From an uncultured Clostridium sp. (GTDB lineage Bacteria > Bacillota > Clostridia > Clostridiales > Clostridiaceae): a DNA stretch of 64,000 bases. The notes under the pieces were generated by a model. The model had not been told where the DNA came from. It saw nothing but the letters and a program-made list of their open reading frames with translations, and did not search any database. Location: positions 1-64,000 of the forward strand of contig URKQ01000002.1 of the NCBI GenBank assembly GCA_900548455.1, read 5' to 3'. The translations under genes were made by a program, and so were the position numbers. Below, piece after piece: positions 41,875 through 51,169 of this stretch. Numbering within the stretch: position 1 is the first letter of the stretch; every line of letters begins with the position of its first letter.

Positions 41875-43275
41875 TTACTTCGTCTCTTCTTTCCTTGTAA
41901 GCAAAGTTACGTTCTCAATATGAGCACTTTGTGGGAACATATCTACTGGCTGAATTTCTACAGCTCTATAGTTTAAATCCTCTAATATCTTTAAATCCCT
42001 AGCTAAAGTAGCAGGATCACAGGAAACATAAACTATTTTCTTTGGTGCTGCCTCAGCAATTGCATGTAGAAGTGATTCCTCACATCCCTTTCTAGGAGGA
42101 TCTAGAACTATTACATCTGGATTAATGCCACTTTTTATTAATTTTGGTATCTCTTCTTCAGACTTTCCTACTATAAACTCCACGTTATCAACATTATTTT
42201 CTTTCTTATTCTCATTAGCATTATCTATAGCTTGAGGTATAATTTCAACTCCAAATACCATTTTAGCTTTTTTAGATAAGAATAATGATATAGTTCCCGT
42301 TCCACAATAAGCATCAAATACTATTTCATCTCCATTTAAATCAGCATACTCCATGGCTTTATTATAAAGTACTTGTGTTTGAATAGGATTTACTTGAAAG
42401 AAAGACAATGGAGATATATTAAATCTAAAATCTCCTATATAATCACTAATTGTATCTTGACCCCATAGAGTTATGGACTTTTGCCCCAAAATAACATTAG
42501 TTTTATCTTCATTAATATTTTGAATTACTGATTTAAGATTAAGTATATTTTCTCTTAACTTTTGAACTAAAGACTTAGCATTAGGAAGTTTTGCTCCATT
42601 TGTCACAATAACAACCATTACTTCTTTTGTTCTAAAGCCCTCACGAAGCATGACATGTCTAATTATTCCACTATGAGTTTTTTCATCATAGGGCTTAATT
42701 TTATTTTCCTTCATCCACTCTTTTAAAATATGAATTACCTTATCTCCTAATTTACTTTGAATATAACAATGCTCCATATTAATTATGTCATGGGATCTTG
42801 GTGCATAAAATCCTACTACTACTTCTGAATCAATAGACCCTACAGGTAGCTGAACCTTATTTCTATAATTATAAGGAAACTCCATTCCTATTGTATTATG
42901 TATCTTTGCATCTTCTAATTTTCCTACTCTTTCCATTACATCTTTAACTCTTTGTGTTTTAAAATTAAGTTGCTCTGTATAAGAAATATGTTGTAAATTA
43001 CAACCACCACATCTTTTATAAATTGAACATACTGGTTTTTCTCTATGTTGGGATGGAACTATTACTTCCAATAACTTTGCTATACCATATGTTTTATTTA
43101 CTTTGATTAATTTAATTTTTACCGTTTCCCCTTTAATTGCGCCTTTAACAAATACAGTGAAGTTGTTTATTTTCCCAACCCCTTCTCCTTCGTGACCATA
43201 ACTATCTATTTTTATAATATACTCTCTGTTCTTATCTATTATAATTTCTTCATGATTTTTTACATTATCTATCAT
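41875..43275 (-). CDS. rlmD: 23S rRNA (uracil-5-)-methyltransferase RlmD family, with TRAM domain
   Basis: RNA m5U methyltransferase of 466 residues. An N-terminal TRAM domain (IIKIDSYGHEGEGVGKINNF, FVKGAIKGETV) is followed by the Fe-S cysteines CSIYKRCGGCNLQH, the SAM motif VFDAYCGTGTISLFL, VIVLDPPRKGC and the catalytic Cys in IVYVSCDPATLARD. It is the standard-length form (RlmCD in Bacillus). A second, TRAM-less paralogue lies at 27 kb. The gene is single, with its own ribosome site (AGAGGA) and terminator. The target uridine is not determined from sequence. Confidence 0.92.
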   Translation of the reverse strand: MIDNVKNHEEIIIDKNREYIIKIDSYGHEGEGVGKINNFTVFVKGAIKGETVKIKLIKVNKTYGIAKLLEVIVPSQHREKPVCSIYKRCGGCNLQHISYTEQLNFKTQRVKDVMERVGKLEDAKIHNTIGMEFPYNYRNKVQLPVGSIDSEVVVGFYAPRSHDIINMEHCYIQSKLGDKVIHILKEWMKENKIKPYDEKTHSGIIRHVMLREGFRTKEVMVVIVTNGAKLPNAKSLVQKLRENILNLKSVIQNINEDKTNVILGQKSITLWGQDTISDYIGDFRFNISPLSFFQVNPIQTQVLYNKAMEYADLNGDEIVFDAYCGTGTISLFLSKKAKMVFGVEIIPQAIDNANENKKENNVDNVEFIVGKSEEEIPKLIKSGINPDVIVLDPPRKGCEESLLHAIAEAAPKKIVYVSCDPATLARDLKILEDLNYRAVEIQPVDMFPQSAHIENVTLLTRKEETK

Positions 43276-43411
43276 TTATAGTTTCCTCTAACTTTCCATT
43301 AGTTTTCTTTGAAATCATATTAATTTTAACAGAAATTTTGTATATTAACCACAACATCTAAAAATCTATTATAATCAATAACCCTATACCTTTAAATTTA
43401 TTACATATATA

Positions 43412-43448
43412 GAAATTCCACAGAATTATTATCTATCTGTGGAATTTC
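43412..43448. terminator. Hairpin downstream of the DUF1540 gene
   Basis: GAAATTCCACAGA pairs with TCTGTGGAATTTC over 13 bp. There is no good T-run on the minus strand, so termination is likely but not certain. Confidence 0.6.
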
Positions 43449-43465
43449 AAAAATATATTATGTAA

Positions 43466-43819
43466 TTAATAACTCCTAAAGGATTGACATTCTGTTCTAT
43501 TGCTACTTACGGCTCCAATTCCTCCAACTTGAACATAATTTGAGGTGCACTGACCATTAATATTGTATTGGCAGTTTACTGCATCACAAGATACTTGGGG
43601 ACTACTTCCCCCTCCATAGCTATTATAAACTTCTCCACCTATATTCATATTATATACATTGCTTAGTGAATTTTGCAGACCCATTTCAACAAAGGACCCA
43701 CATTCAGTATACTCACTAGATCTAGCGTTTGCACCTCTAATATGAATATTATTAGCGTTACATAAACTCCTATTGTTATGGATACAATTTTTTGCATTAC
43801 AACTTAAATTACCACTCAT
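43466..43819 (-). CDS. Protein with two DUF1540 cysteine motifs
   Basis: A 117-residue protein built of two DUF1540 units, each with four cysteines: CNAKNCIHNNRSLCNA...TECGSF in residues 7-41 and CDAVNCQYNINGQCTS...TECQSF in residues 78-114, joined by a Gly/Ser/Asn-rich linker. Each unit probably binds one metal ion. The family is common in spore-forming clostridia and its function is unknown. Single gene, with a standard ribosome site (GGAAGAGG). Confidence 0.88.
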   Translation of the reverse strand: MSGNLSCNAKNCIHNNRSLCNANNIHIRGANARSSEYTECGSFVEMGLQNSLSNVYNMNIGGEVYNSYGGGSSPQVSCDAVNCQYNINGQCTSNYVQVGGIGAVSSNRTECQSFRSY

Positions 43820-43935
43820 ACTTCAAACCTCTTCCAAAAATATTCTAGTAGTAGTATGTGGTATACTTAACTTTTTATACTTATATTTTTCAATTAGTTT
43901 TTAATGTCGTTATTTTTTCTACAAAAAAAGGAAAA

Positions 43936-43955
43936 GACACCCTTTTACGGGTGCC
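43936..43955 (-). terminator. Terminator downstream of pyk
   Basis: GGCACCC pairs with GGGTGTC around GTAAAA and is followed on the minus strand by TTTTCCTTTTTTT. The rest of the 320-bp gap between pyk and the DUF1540 gene is AT-rich with nothing recognisable. Confidence 0.75.
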
Positions 43956-44139
43956 AATAATGAATCAGTTGCCAATTGTGTTTCTTTATAATTTTTGTCC
44001 ACTTGACCATTAATTATACCTCAAGGAACATAAATTTTCAAGAATTATACTGGTTTTTTTAATATTTTTTTACTTTCGTTAAGGTCTACAGTAAAAAAAC
44101 AGTGACGGAATATAAAAATTATACTTGCCCTTTCATTAA

Positions 44140-45558
44140 TTATATATGATGAACCTTCATCATATTGGTACTTCCTACATTATTTATAGGTATTCCCGCT
44201 ACAAATATAACTAAGTCACCCTTTTGTGCATAATTCTCTTTTAAAACAATTTCTGAACTTCTTTCAATTAATTCATCTGTACTTTCAACTCTAGGTATAA
44301 TAAGAGGTAATACTCCCCAACTTAAAGCTAAGCTTCTAGCTACCTTTTCACATGGTGTACAAGCAATTATAGTTGCTTCCGGTCTATATTTTGATATTCT
44401 TTTAGCAGTTTGACCACTTTGAGTGGCTGTAATAATTGCTACTGCTTTAAGATCTCTTGCTGTTGTGCATGTAGCTATACTTATAGCATTAGGTACGTTA
44501 GATACAGAATTCTTTTTTCTTTTATTAAAATGAATATCATAATTTAAATACTGCTCTGTTTTTCTCGCAATACTAGTCATTGTCTTTACTGCTTCAACAG
44601 GATATTTTCCATTAGCTGTCTCACCACTTAGCATTATGGCATCGGTACCATCAAATATAGCATTTGCCACGTCAGAAGCTTCAGCTCTTGTAGGTCTAGG
44701 ATTTCTTATCATAGAATCTAACATTTGTGTAGCTGTTATAACAGGCTTTCCAGCTTTATTACACTTTTCTATAATCATTTTTTGAACTACTGGAACATCC
44801 TCTGTTGGTATTTCTACTCCCAAATCACCTCTAGCTACCATAATCCCATCTGAATTTATAATTATTTCATCTATATTGTCTAATCCTTCTTGGTTTTCTA
44901 TCTTAGAAAATATTTTTATATCATTTCCCTGGAAGTTATTTAATACTTTTCTAATCTCTAAAACATCTGATCCTTTTCTTATAAAAGAAGCTGCTACTAT
45001 ATCAACTTCATTATCTACACCAAATTTTAAATCTTGAATATCTTTTTCAGTAAGTGCTGGCAAATTAAGCTTAACTCCCGGAACATTTATTCCTTTATGA
45101 TTACCAATTACACCTGTATTCTCAACCTCTGTTATAATATTTTTGTCTTCTACTTCTAAAACCTTCAACGATACTAATCCATCATTAATTAATATTCGAT
45201 CATCAACTTTTATTTCTTCGTATAAGTTCTTATAGGTTATTGAACATTTTGTTTCATCCCCTACTATATCTTCATCACAGTGTAAGACAAACTTACTACC
45301 TTGCTGTAACTCCACTGCTTCATTTTCAAAGTCCCCAGTTCTAATTTCTGGCCCTTTAGTGTCTAGTAAAATAGCTGTATGTGTACCTAACTCTTTTCTA
45401 ACACTTTTAACCATTTCAATTCTTGCTTTATGTTCCTCATGAGTTCCATGAGAGAAATTAAGCCTTGCTGCATTCATGCCATTAAGAATAAGTTCCTTAA
45501 CAATTTCCTTTTCATTTGTAGTAGGTCCCATTGTACATACAATTTTCGTCTTCTTCAT
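44140..45558 (-). CDS. pyk: Pyruvate kinase
   Basis: Converts phosphoenolpyruvate and ADP to pyruvate and ATP in glycolysis. The protein is 472 residues, the short form without the extra C-terminal PEP-utiliser domain found in bacilli. Motifs: KIVCTMGPTTN at the start, AARLNFSHGTHEEH, LDTKGPEIRTGD, active-site IKIFSKIENQEGLDNID and MVARGDLGVEIP, then ATQMLDSMIRNPRPTRAE. The start was moved to the ATG at 45558, eight bases after GGGGAG. It follows pfkA by 54 bp; the two form a glycolytic operon typical of clostridia. Confidence 0.97.
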   Translation of the reverse strand: MKKTKIVCTMGPTTNEKEIVKELILNGMNAARLNFSHGTHEEHKARIEMVKSVRKELGTHTAILLDTKGPEIRTGDFENEAVELQQGSKFVLHCDEDIVGDETKCSITYKNLYEEIKVDDRILINDGLVSLKVLEVEDKNIITEVENTGVIGNHKGINVPGVKLNLPALTEKDIQDLKFGVDNEVDIVAASFIRKGSDVLEIRKVLNNFQGNDIKIFSKIENQEGLDNIDEIIINSDGIMVARGDLGVEIPTEDVPVVQKMIIEKCNKAGKPVITATQMLDSMIRNPRPTRAEASDVANAIFDGTDAIMLSGETANGKYPVEAVKTMTSIARKTEQYLNYDIHFNKRKKNSVSNVPNAISIATCTTARDLKAVAIITATQSGQTAKRISKYRPEATIIACTPCEKVARSLALSWGVLPLIIPRVESTDELIERSSEIVLKENYAQKGDLVIFVAGIPINNVGSTNMMKVHHI

Positions 45559-45612
45559 AAATCTTCTCCCCATCTGTTAATATTAAACCTATTTTTATCT
45601 TTTTAATATCTG

Positions 45613-46572
45613 CTATTTTGATAAGTTAACAGATAAATTATATAAATCACTATTAAATTCTTTTTTCATACTAAGAGCTTCTTTTATATCCATATCCATT
45701 ACTTTGTTATCTTTAATCCCTATTACCCTTGCACTTTTTCCTTCTAAAAGAACGTCTACAGCCTTTCCACCCATCCTTGATGCTAATATTCTGTCAAATG
45801 CGCTTGGGCTTCCTCCTCTTTGTATGTATCCAAGAACTGTAGCTCTAGTTTCAATTCCCGTAATTTTTTCTATATTCTGAGCAAGTTTTTGAGCTCCTCC
45901 AACTCCTTCAGCTAAAATTATTATATTATGAAGCTTTCCACATCTTTTCCCAATAAATATATTTTCACAAATATCCTCTATAGTTATTGGCATCTCTGGA
46001 ATAATAACTTGTTCTGCTCCACCTGCTATTGCAGAAAATAAAGCTAAATCGCCACAATTTCTTCCCATTACTTCTATTACACTAACTCTTTCATGAGAGC
46101 TTGAAGTATCTCTAATCTTATTAATAGCATCTAATGCTGTGTTTATTGCCGTATCAAATCCAATTGTATAGTCAGTATAAGCTAAATCATTATCTATAGT
46201 GCCTGGAATACCTACTGTCGGTACACCTAAATCACTTAATAAATCTGCACCTCTAAAGGATCCATCTCCTCCTATAACAACTACACCATCTATTTTTAAT
46301 ACTTTAATTACATTTAATGCTTTTTCTCTGCCTTCTGGAGTCTTAAATTCATCACTTCTAGCTGTTCTAAGTATCGTTCCCCCTCTTTGAATGATATCAG
46401 ATACAGACTGCCTATCCATTTCATATAATTCTCCATTAATTAATCCATTATATCCTCTATGAACACCAAAAACCTTAATACCTTTTTCTAAACCGATTCT
46501 CACTACAGCTCTAATCGCTGCATTCATTGCAGGAGAATCTCCTCCACTTGTTAGTACCGCTATTCTCTTCAC
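45613..46572 (-). CDS. pfkA: ATP-dependent 6-phosphofructokinase
   Basis: Phosphorylates fructose 6-phosphate in glycolysis. The 319-residue length is that of bacterial PfkA. Motifs: LTSGGDSPAMNAAIRA at the ATP site, GGDGSFRGADLL, the catalytic segment GIPGTIDNDLAYTDYTIGFDTA, and the substrate loop VEVMGRNCGDLA. The residue after GGDG (Ser) and intact Gly at the ATP site point to ATP use rather than pyrophosphate. It is co-directional with pyk downstream. Confidence 0.97.
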   Translation of the reverse strand: MKRIAVLTSGGDSPAMNAAIRAVVRIGLEKGIKVFGVHRGYNGLINGELYEMDRQSVSDIIQRGGTILRTARSDEFKTPEGREKALNVIKVLKIDGVVVIGGDGSFRGADLLSDLGVPTVGIPGTIDNDLAYTDYTIGFDTAINTALDAINKIRDTSSSHERVSVIEVMGRNCGDLALFSAIAGGAEQVIIPEMPITIEDICENIFIGKRCGKLHNIIILAEGVGGAQKLAQNIEKITGIETRATVLGYIQRGGSPSAFDRILASRMGGKAVDVLLEGKSARVIGIKDNKVMDMDIKEALSMKKEFNSDLYNLSVNLSK

Positions 46573-46693
46573 TTATATATTCCCCCTTCCTTAGATTTAT
46601 TTTATCCTCATAAAAATATTATACCCATTATTACCAAACATATTTTTATACCTTCATTTTAATGTTAAACTCAAATAGTTTCAACTATTTTGA

Positions 46694-46733
46694 AAAAAAA
46701 GAATTATAACATAACAGTTATAATTCTTTTTTT
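46694..46733 (-). terminator. Terminator of lysS
   Basis: AAAAGAATTATAAC pairs with GTTATAATTCTTTT with a six-base loop, flanked by A- and T-runs on either side. Confidence 0.85.
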
Positions 46734-46763
46734 GCTTTGTATGATAACCCTGCAGTATATAAA

Positions 46764-48284
46764 CTATCTTTTAACTAGTGGAAAAGCTATTACATCTCTT
46801 ATAGATGTTGATTCAGTTAAAAACATCATAAGTCTATCTATACCAACCCCTAATCCTCCTGCAGGCGGCATAGCAACGTCAATTGCCACAGCAAATTCCT
46901 CATCCATTGGACTTGCTGTCTCAAGTCCACCTCTAAGTTTTTCTGCTTGATCAGTTAGTAGTTCTCTTTGCTTAATAGGATTATTAAGTTCAGAATATGC
47001 ATTTCCAAGTTCTATTCCAAATGCATAAGGCTCAAACCTTTCAATTAATTCCTTATTACTTCTATGAGGTTTACATAAAGGCGATGAATCTAACGGAAAG
47101 TCTATTACAAATGTCGGTTCAATTAACTTCCCTTCACAATAAGTTTCAAATAACATTAAAATTAAGTCGCCTTTTACTGCTTCCTCTATATTAAAGCCTT
47201 CTCTTTGCTCTTGTTGTAATAAATTCTTTTCCTTAATTAAGTCTACTATCTCTTGTTTTGATAAATTTTCAACATCAATTTCTGTAAACTTCTTAACTAA
47301 GTCACACATAGTTTCTCTCTTCCAAGGAGCCTTAAAATCAATTTCTACTCCGTCATATTTAGCCTTAGTAGTCCCCTTTACTTTAGAAAATATATACTCA
47401 TACATATTTTCCATAAGTTTCATCATATCATTATAATCTGCATAAGCCATATAACACTCCATAAGTGTAAACTCTGGATAATGGGTTCTATCAATTCCTT
47501 CATTCCTAAAAGAACGACTAACGCTATATACCCTATCTATTCCTCCAACCATTAATCTTTTTAAATACAATTCTGGTGATACATTCATATAAACTTCACA
47601 GTCCATAGCATTGACATTAGTTATAAATGGTTTAGCTTCTCCTCCACCATATTTAGTATCTAAAATAGGAGTTTCCATTTCCATAAACCCTTGTTCATGC
47701 ATAAATTCTCTTAATGCATACATAGCTTTCGACCTTGATATAAATCTATTTTTAACTTCTGGATTCATAATCATATCCAAAGATCTATGTCTTTGTCTTA
47801 AATCCATGTCTTGAATACCATGATACTTTTCTGGAAGCGGTCTAATAGATTTTGAAAGTACACTAAATTTATCTGCTCTTATTGTAATCTCTCCAGTCTT
47901 TGTTTTAAAAGCACTACCTTCAACTCCTATGATATCACCTGTATCTAAAAGCTTAATTATCTCATAATCTTCTTCTCCAACATTACCTTTGCTGATAAAA
48001 ATTTGTATTATTCCTTCTTGGTCACTTATATTTAAAAATGTAGCCTTTCCCATTCTCCTAAGTAACATAATTCTTCCTGACAGTACAAATACTTCATCTT
48101 CTTTTATTTTTTCAAAATTATCAATGACGTATTTTGATGTTGTATTAGGATTAAATTCATATGGGTATGGATTTACCCCCCTATCAATTAATTCCTTTAC
48201 TTTTTTTATTCTTTCAACATTATACTCATTACCATCTTGCATTATTTTTTTTAAGTTTTCTAACTCTAAATATTGTTCATACAT
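46764..48284 (-). CDS. lysS: Lysyl-tRNA synthetase, class II
   Basis: Charges tRNA-Lys. The protein is about 506 residues with an N-terminal OB anticodon domain (FVLSGRIMLLRRMGKATFLNI) and a class II catalytic core: motif 2 in FRNEGIDRTHYPEFTLMECY, motif 3 in GLGVGIDRLMMFLTES. The start is set at the ATG at 48284, seven bases after AAGGGTGG; the upstream TTG reads through that site. Expression is controlled by a T-box leader that senses uncharged tRNA. The gene lies between dnaE and pfkA and is transcribed with its own promoter and terminator. Confidence 0.96.
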   Translation of the reverse strand: MYEQYLELENLKKIMQDGNEYNVERIKKVKELIDRGVNPYPYEFNPNTTSKYVIDNFEKIKEDEVFVLSGRIMLLRRMGKATFLNISDQEGIIQIFISKGNVGEEDYEIIKLLDTGDIIGVEGSAFKTKTGEITIRADKFSVLSKSIRPLPEKYHGIQDMDLRQRHRSLDMIMNPEVKNRFISRSKAMYALREFMHEQGFMEMETPILDTKYGGGEAKPFITNVNAMDCEVYMNVSPELYLKRLMVGGIDRVYSVSRSFRNEGIDRTHYPEFTLMECYMAYADYNDMMKLMENMYEYIFSKVKGTTKAKYDGVEIDFKAPWKRETMCDLVKKFTEIDVENLSKQEIVDLIKEKNLLQQEQREGFNIEEAVKGDLILMLFETYCEGKLIEPTFVIDFPLDSSPLCKPHRSNKELIERFEPYAFGIELGNAYSELNNPIKQRELLTDQAEKLRGGLETASPMDEEFAVAIDVAMPPAGGLGVGIDRLMMFLTESTSIRDVIAFPLVKR

Positions 48285-48344
48285 TGGTATACCACCCTTC
48301 AAAATTTAGTTGTATTTTTTACTACAGCAATTAACCTTTTAATT

Positions 48345-48633
48345 GCAAAACAAAAACTCTCACCTCCAAGACTAAGTCTTGGGGACGAGAGTTATAATAC
48401 AACTTCGTGGTACCACCCCAGTTTGTTAATAAGTCACCTCATTAACCTCTTCAGGTACGCCTTAAAAGGTTATACCCTAGCTCTATAACGTGAGCTCACG
48501 TTACATCATCCCCGAAATACGGTTCAATGTACAACTCCGAGTCTTTTTTCATTAAAATACCTATACCCTATCTCACCATATTGGGCTCTCTGTAAAACAA
48601 TATATTTAACTACTCTTCTCTTCATAGCTTTAT
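48345..48633 (-). promoter_or_regulatory. T-box riboswitch of lysS
   Basis: The conserved T-box sequence AACTGGGGTGGTACCACG is at 48424-48407 on the minus strand, followed by the terminator AACTCTC...GAGAGTT (48393-48355) with TTTTTG. Upstream the Stem I region has AGAGAGCCC and the GGTGAGA loop. The 3' side of Stem I is rich in AAA (ATGAAAAAAGAC), fitting a lysine specifier, though I cannot place the specifier bases exactly. Uncharged tRNA-Lys would favour the antiterminator and raise lysS expression. Confidence 0.9.
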
Positions 48634-48639
48634 GCAAAT

Positions 48640-48668
48640 ATTCTATCATCATTTTTACATTAAATCAA
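48640..48668 (-). promoter_or_regulatory. Promoter of the lysS T-box transcript
   Basis: TTGATT (48668-48663), 17 bases, TAGAAT (48645-48640) on the minus strand, starting directly after the dnaE stop codon. This gives a start of transcription near 48633. Confidence 0.65.
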
Positions 48669-48682
48669 CATTTTACCTTGGA

Positions 48683-49932
48683 TTAAATTTCAATTTTCTT
48701 AACCTTGTCATCTCCAAAAGTTTTTCTTAATTCATCCATTGTTTCATATTCTCCATCAAGCCATATACTTTTATTCAATAAGTATGACTTTCTTGGATTT
48801 AATGTACATAGATATGTTGGCATATTTCCAAGGTTATCCTTTAAGTTCTCTTTAATAAAACTCATAGCTTCATTTAATTTATTAGAGTCTTCTACTAAAA
48901 TATATATCTTCTCTTTTTGCAAACTAGATATAGGAGTAATCTTTTCACATAATATCTTAGGTTGTTCATCATCTTCTAGAGCAACCCTTCCCTCTACTAT
49001 TACAATCTCATCTTCTTCTATATACTCTCTATAGGAACCATAAGTTTTAGGGAATATTACCAGTTCAATTATTCCATATAAATCTTCTAAAGTAGCAAAA
49101 GCCATAGCTTGATTATTTCTAGTTATTTTCTTTGAAACGGAAGTTAATAATCCACCTACAATAACCTTTTGTCTATCTTTTATTCTAGGAGAACTACTTC
49201 CAAGTGAGCCTTCCTCAATATTCTCATCCTCAAGAGTATCTGCAACAACTAAATCTGAAATTCTATGACTAGTAGTATTTTTTAAAGTTCTTTCATAATC
49301 ATCTAATGGATGTCCTGATAGATAAATACCTGTCATTTCCTTTTCCATAGTTAAAATATACTTTTTATTAAACTCTTTAATCTCAGGATATGTTATTTGA
49401 AGTACATCATCTTCTTGATCATCACTTTGAAATAAGCTTAATTGTCCTGGAATATTTCTTTTTCTTTCACTATTAATACCATCTAAAAGTCTTTCAAAAA
49501 CTGCCATAAGTTTTGAACGGTAAATTCCCAAGCTATCAAAAGCTCCTACCTTTATAAGACTTTCTACAGCCTTTTTATTTACTGCTGAGGAATCAATTTT
49601 ATTACAAAAATCCCCAAAACTTTTAAAATTGCCTCTTTCATTTCTTCTTTGAACAATTGATTCAATTACATTTACACCAACATTTTTAATAGCAGATAAA
49701 CCAAATCTTATAGTATTATCCTTTACAGTAAACTTACTATAACTTTCGTTTATATCTGGTGGTAACACCTTAATTCCTAATTCTTCAGCAAATCTTATAT
49801 AGTATGCTACCTTGGAGTTATTTCCCATAATGCTATTAAGCATTGCTGCAATAAACTCGGCAGGATAATAATGCATCAAGTATGCAGTTTGATATCCAAC
49901 AACGGCATAAGCTGCAGCATGTGATTTATTGA
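48683..49932 (-). CDS. dnaE: DNA polymerase III alpha subunit DnaE, exon 2 (C-terminal part)
   Basis: Continuation of dnaE after the intron. Exon 2 opens TC-AAT-AAA-TCA-CAT and, joined to exon 1, reads YAFNKSHAAAYAVVGYQTAY, the conserved finger/beta-binding region of DnaE. It then carries tandem helix-hairpin-helix elements (AIKNVGVNVIESIVQRR) and the OB domain (VIVGGLLTSVSKKITRN, FATLEDLYGIIELVIF). It has no start of its own: an internal ATG at 49879 is only the first in frame. Exons 1 and 2 total 3,561 nt, an exact codon multiple giving 1,186 residues, as usual for DnaE1. Confidence 0.93.
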
Positions 49933-51169
49933 CATTACGTTATTATAAAACATTTATGTTTTATACTTTATATCTCTATAAAGATCGGACTATATCATTA
50001 TCCTATTAAAATCAGGATATAGGGCACTCGTGGATATTTAACCATATACTTACATACTTAGGCTACTTTATCTAGTCTCTGAACCTTTAACCTATTTCTA
50101 GGAAACTTGGCTGCGGATTAACCAATCCTTAAACTTTTTACTTTACCTTAGATAGTTACTCTAAGCCCCTAACTCTATTACTAGGTTAGGTTAGTATTTA
50201 AGGCTCTAAGGTCTTTCCCGCAATTCACCCTATTTGCTTTATAGCTCCCGCTATAAAGGCACTCTTTATTTCATTCCATTTATTATATTTTCTTTCTAAT
50301 TTTATAGTTGAATTATTATACAAATAATTAAATACATTTTCATATTCTTTTTTTGCATTTATTTTTAAACATTTCATTTTTTCACTTTTGGTATCATATA
50401 TTTTTGCATGTTTAAATTTTGTTTTCTCCAATATATCATTCAAAAAATTTTCAGTACCTAATATCATAAAGCAGTATGTAGGATATATATATTTTATAGT
50501 ACCGCCTTTTGCTTTATAATAACTTGTATTATGAGATAATACTATACTGCCATCACCATCAAAATATCCTCTTATAAAATGTCTGATTAATTTTTCATCT
50601 ATACAAGGCATTTTTTCTAGTGTAAGTGACTTATTAGGATATAAACCAATTTCTCTTAATCTAGATGCCATTATCTTCGAAGAAAAATTTATTGAATACC
50701 CTGACTTAGAGTTTTTAAATCCACCTTTTTTTGTTGTCCTGATCTCACCTGAAAATTTAAATTCCTTAGAAATAAATTCTAAAATTTCTCTATCATTTAT
50801 AGATATTACTATATTATTAAATCGATCATTTCCTACAAATCCATCAGCGTATATAAAACCTAAAATATACGCTTTTGCCTCTGTATCAATACAATCAAAA
50901 TAGTTTTCATCTAAAACATATCTATTTTTTAATCTTGTATTTATACCAGCTTCTTTTAAAACTCTTCTTACTGCCCTATATGATATATTTAACATATTAG
51001 AAATATTCTTTATTCTAATATCTTTAAAGTTATAGTAATAATCAACTATTTTATTCTTATCTAAGCTATTTAATTCTGTATAGTTTTTTACCAAACCTTT
51101 ATTCACCTCATAAAGTATGGTATTCGATTTTAGAAAGAATATACATAAAATATGAAATTTATTTTGCGA
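49933..51169 (-). mobile_element. Group I self-splicing intron in dnaE (1,237 nt)
   Basis: The conserved core is complete near the 3' end on the minus strand: P in GAATTGCGGGAAAGACC (50226-50210), Q in AATCCGCAGCCAAG (50119-50106), R in GTTCAGAGACTAGA (50084-50071) and S in GATATAGTCC (49996-49987). The 5' exon ends in T (GCAT) and the intron ends in G (GTAATG), as group I splicing requires. Joining GCAT to TCAATAAA restores the DnaE frame. TC occurs at both junctions, so a two-base shift is possible, but only this choice obeys the U/G rule. Confidence 0.95.
50225..51094 (-). CDS. LAGLIDADG homing endonuclease encoded in the dnaE intron
   Basis: An endonuclease of about 289 residues that would cut intron-less dnaE and spread the intron. 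Two LAGLIDADG motifs, AYILGFIYADGFV and RHFIRGYFDGDGSIV, show a single-chain (monomeric) enzyme; the acidic Asp of each is intact. An N-terminal helix-turn-helix-like segment (IKNISNMLNISYRAVRRVLK) may help DNA binding. The frame is open to 51184 inside exon 1. I take TTG at 51094, nine bases after GAGGTG, as the more likely start. The stop codon overlaps the intron's P element. Confidence 0.88.
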   Translation of the reverse strand: MVKNYTELNSLDKNKIVDYYYNFKDIRIKNISNMLNISYRAVRRVLKEAGINTRLKNRYVLDENYFDCIDTEAKAYILGFIYADGFVGNDRFNNIVISINDREILEFISKEFKFSGEIRTTKKGGFKNSKSGYSINFSSKIMASRLREIGLYPNKSLTLEKMPCIDEKLIRHFIRGYFDGDGSIVLSHNTSYYKAKGGTIKYIYPTYCFMILGTENFLNDILEKTKFKHAKIYDTKSEKMKCLKINAKKEYENVFNYLYNNSTIKLERKYNKWNEIKSAFIAGAIKQIG

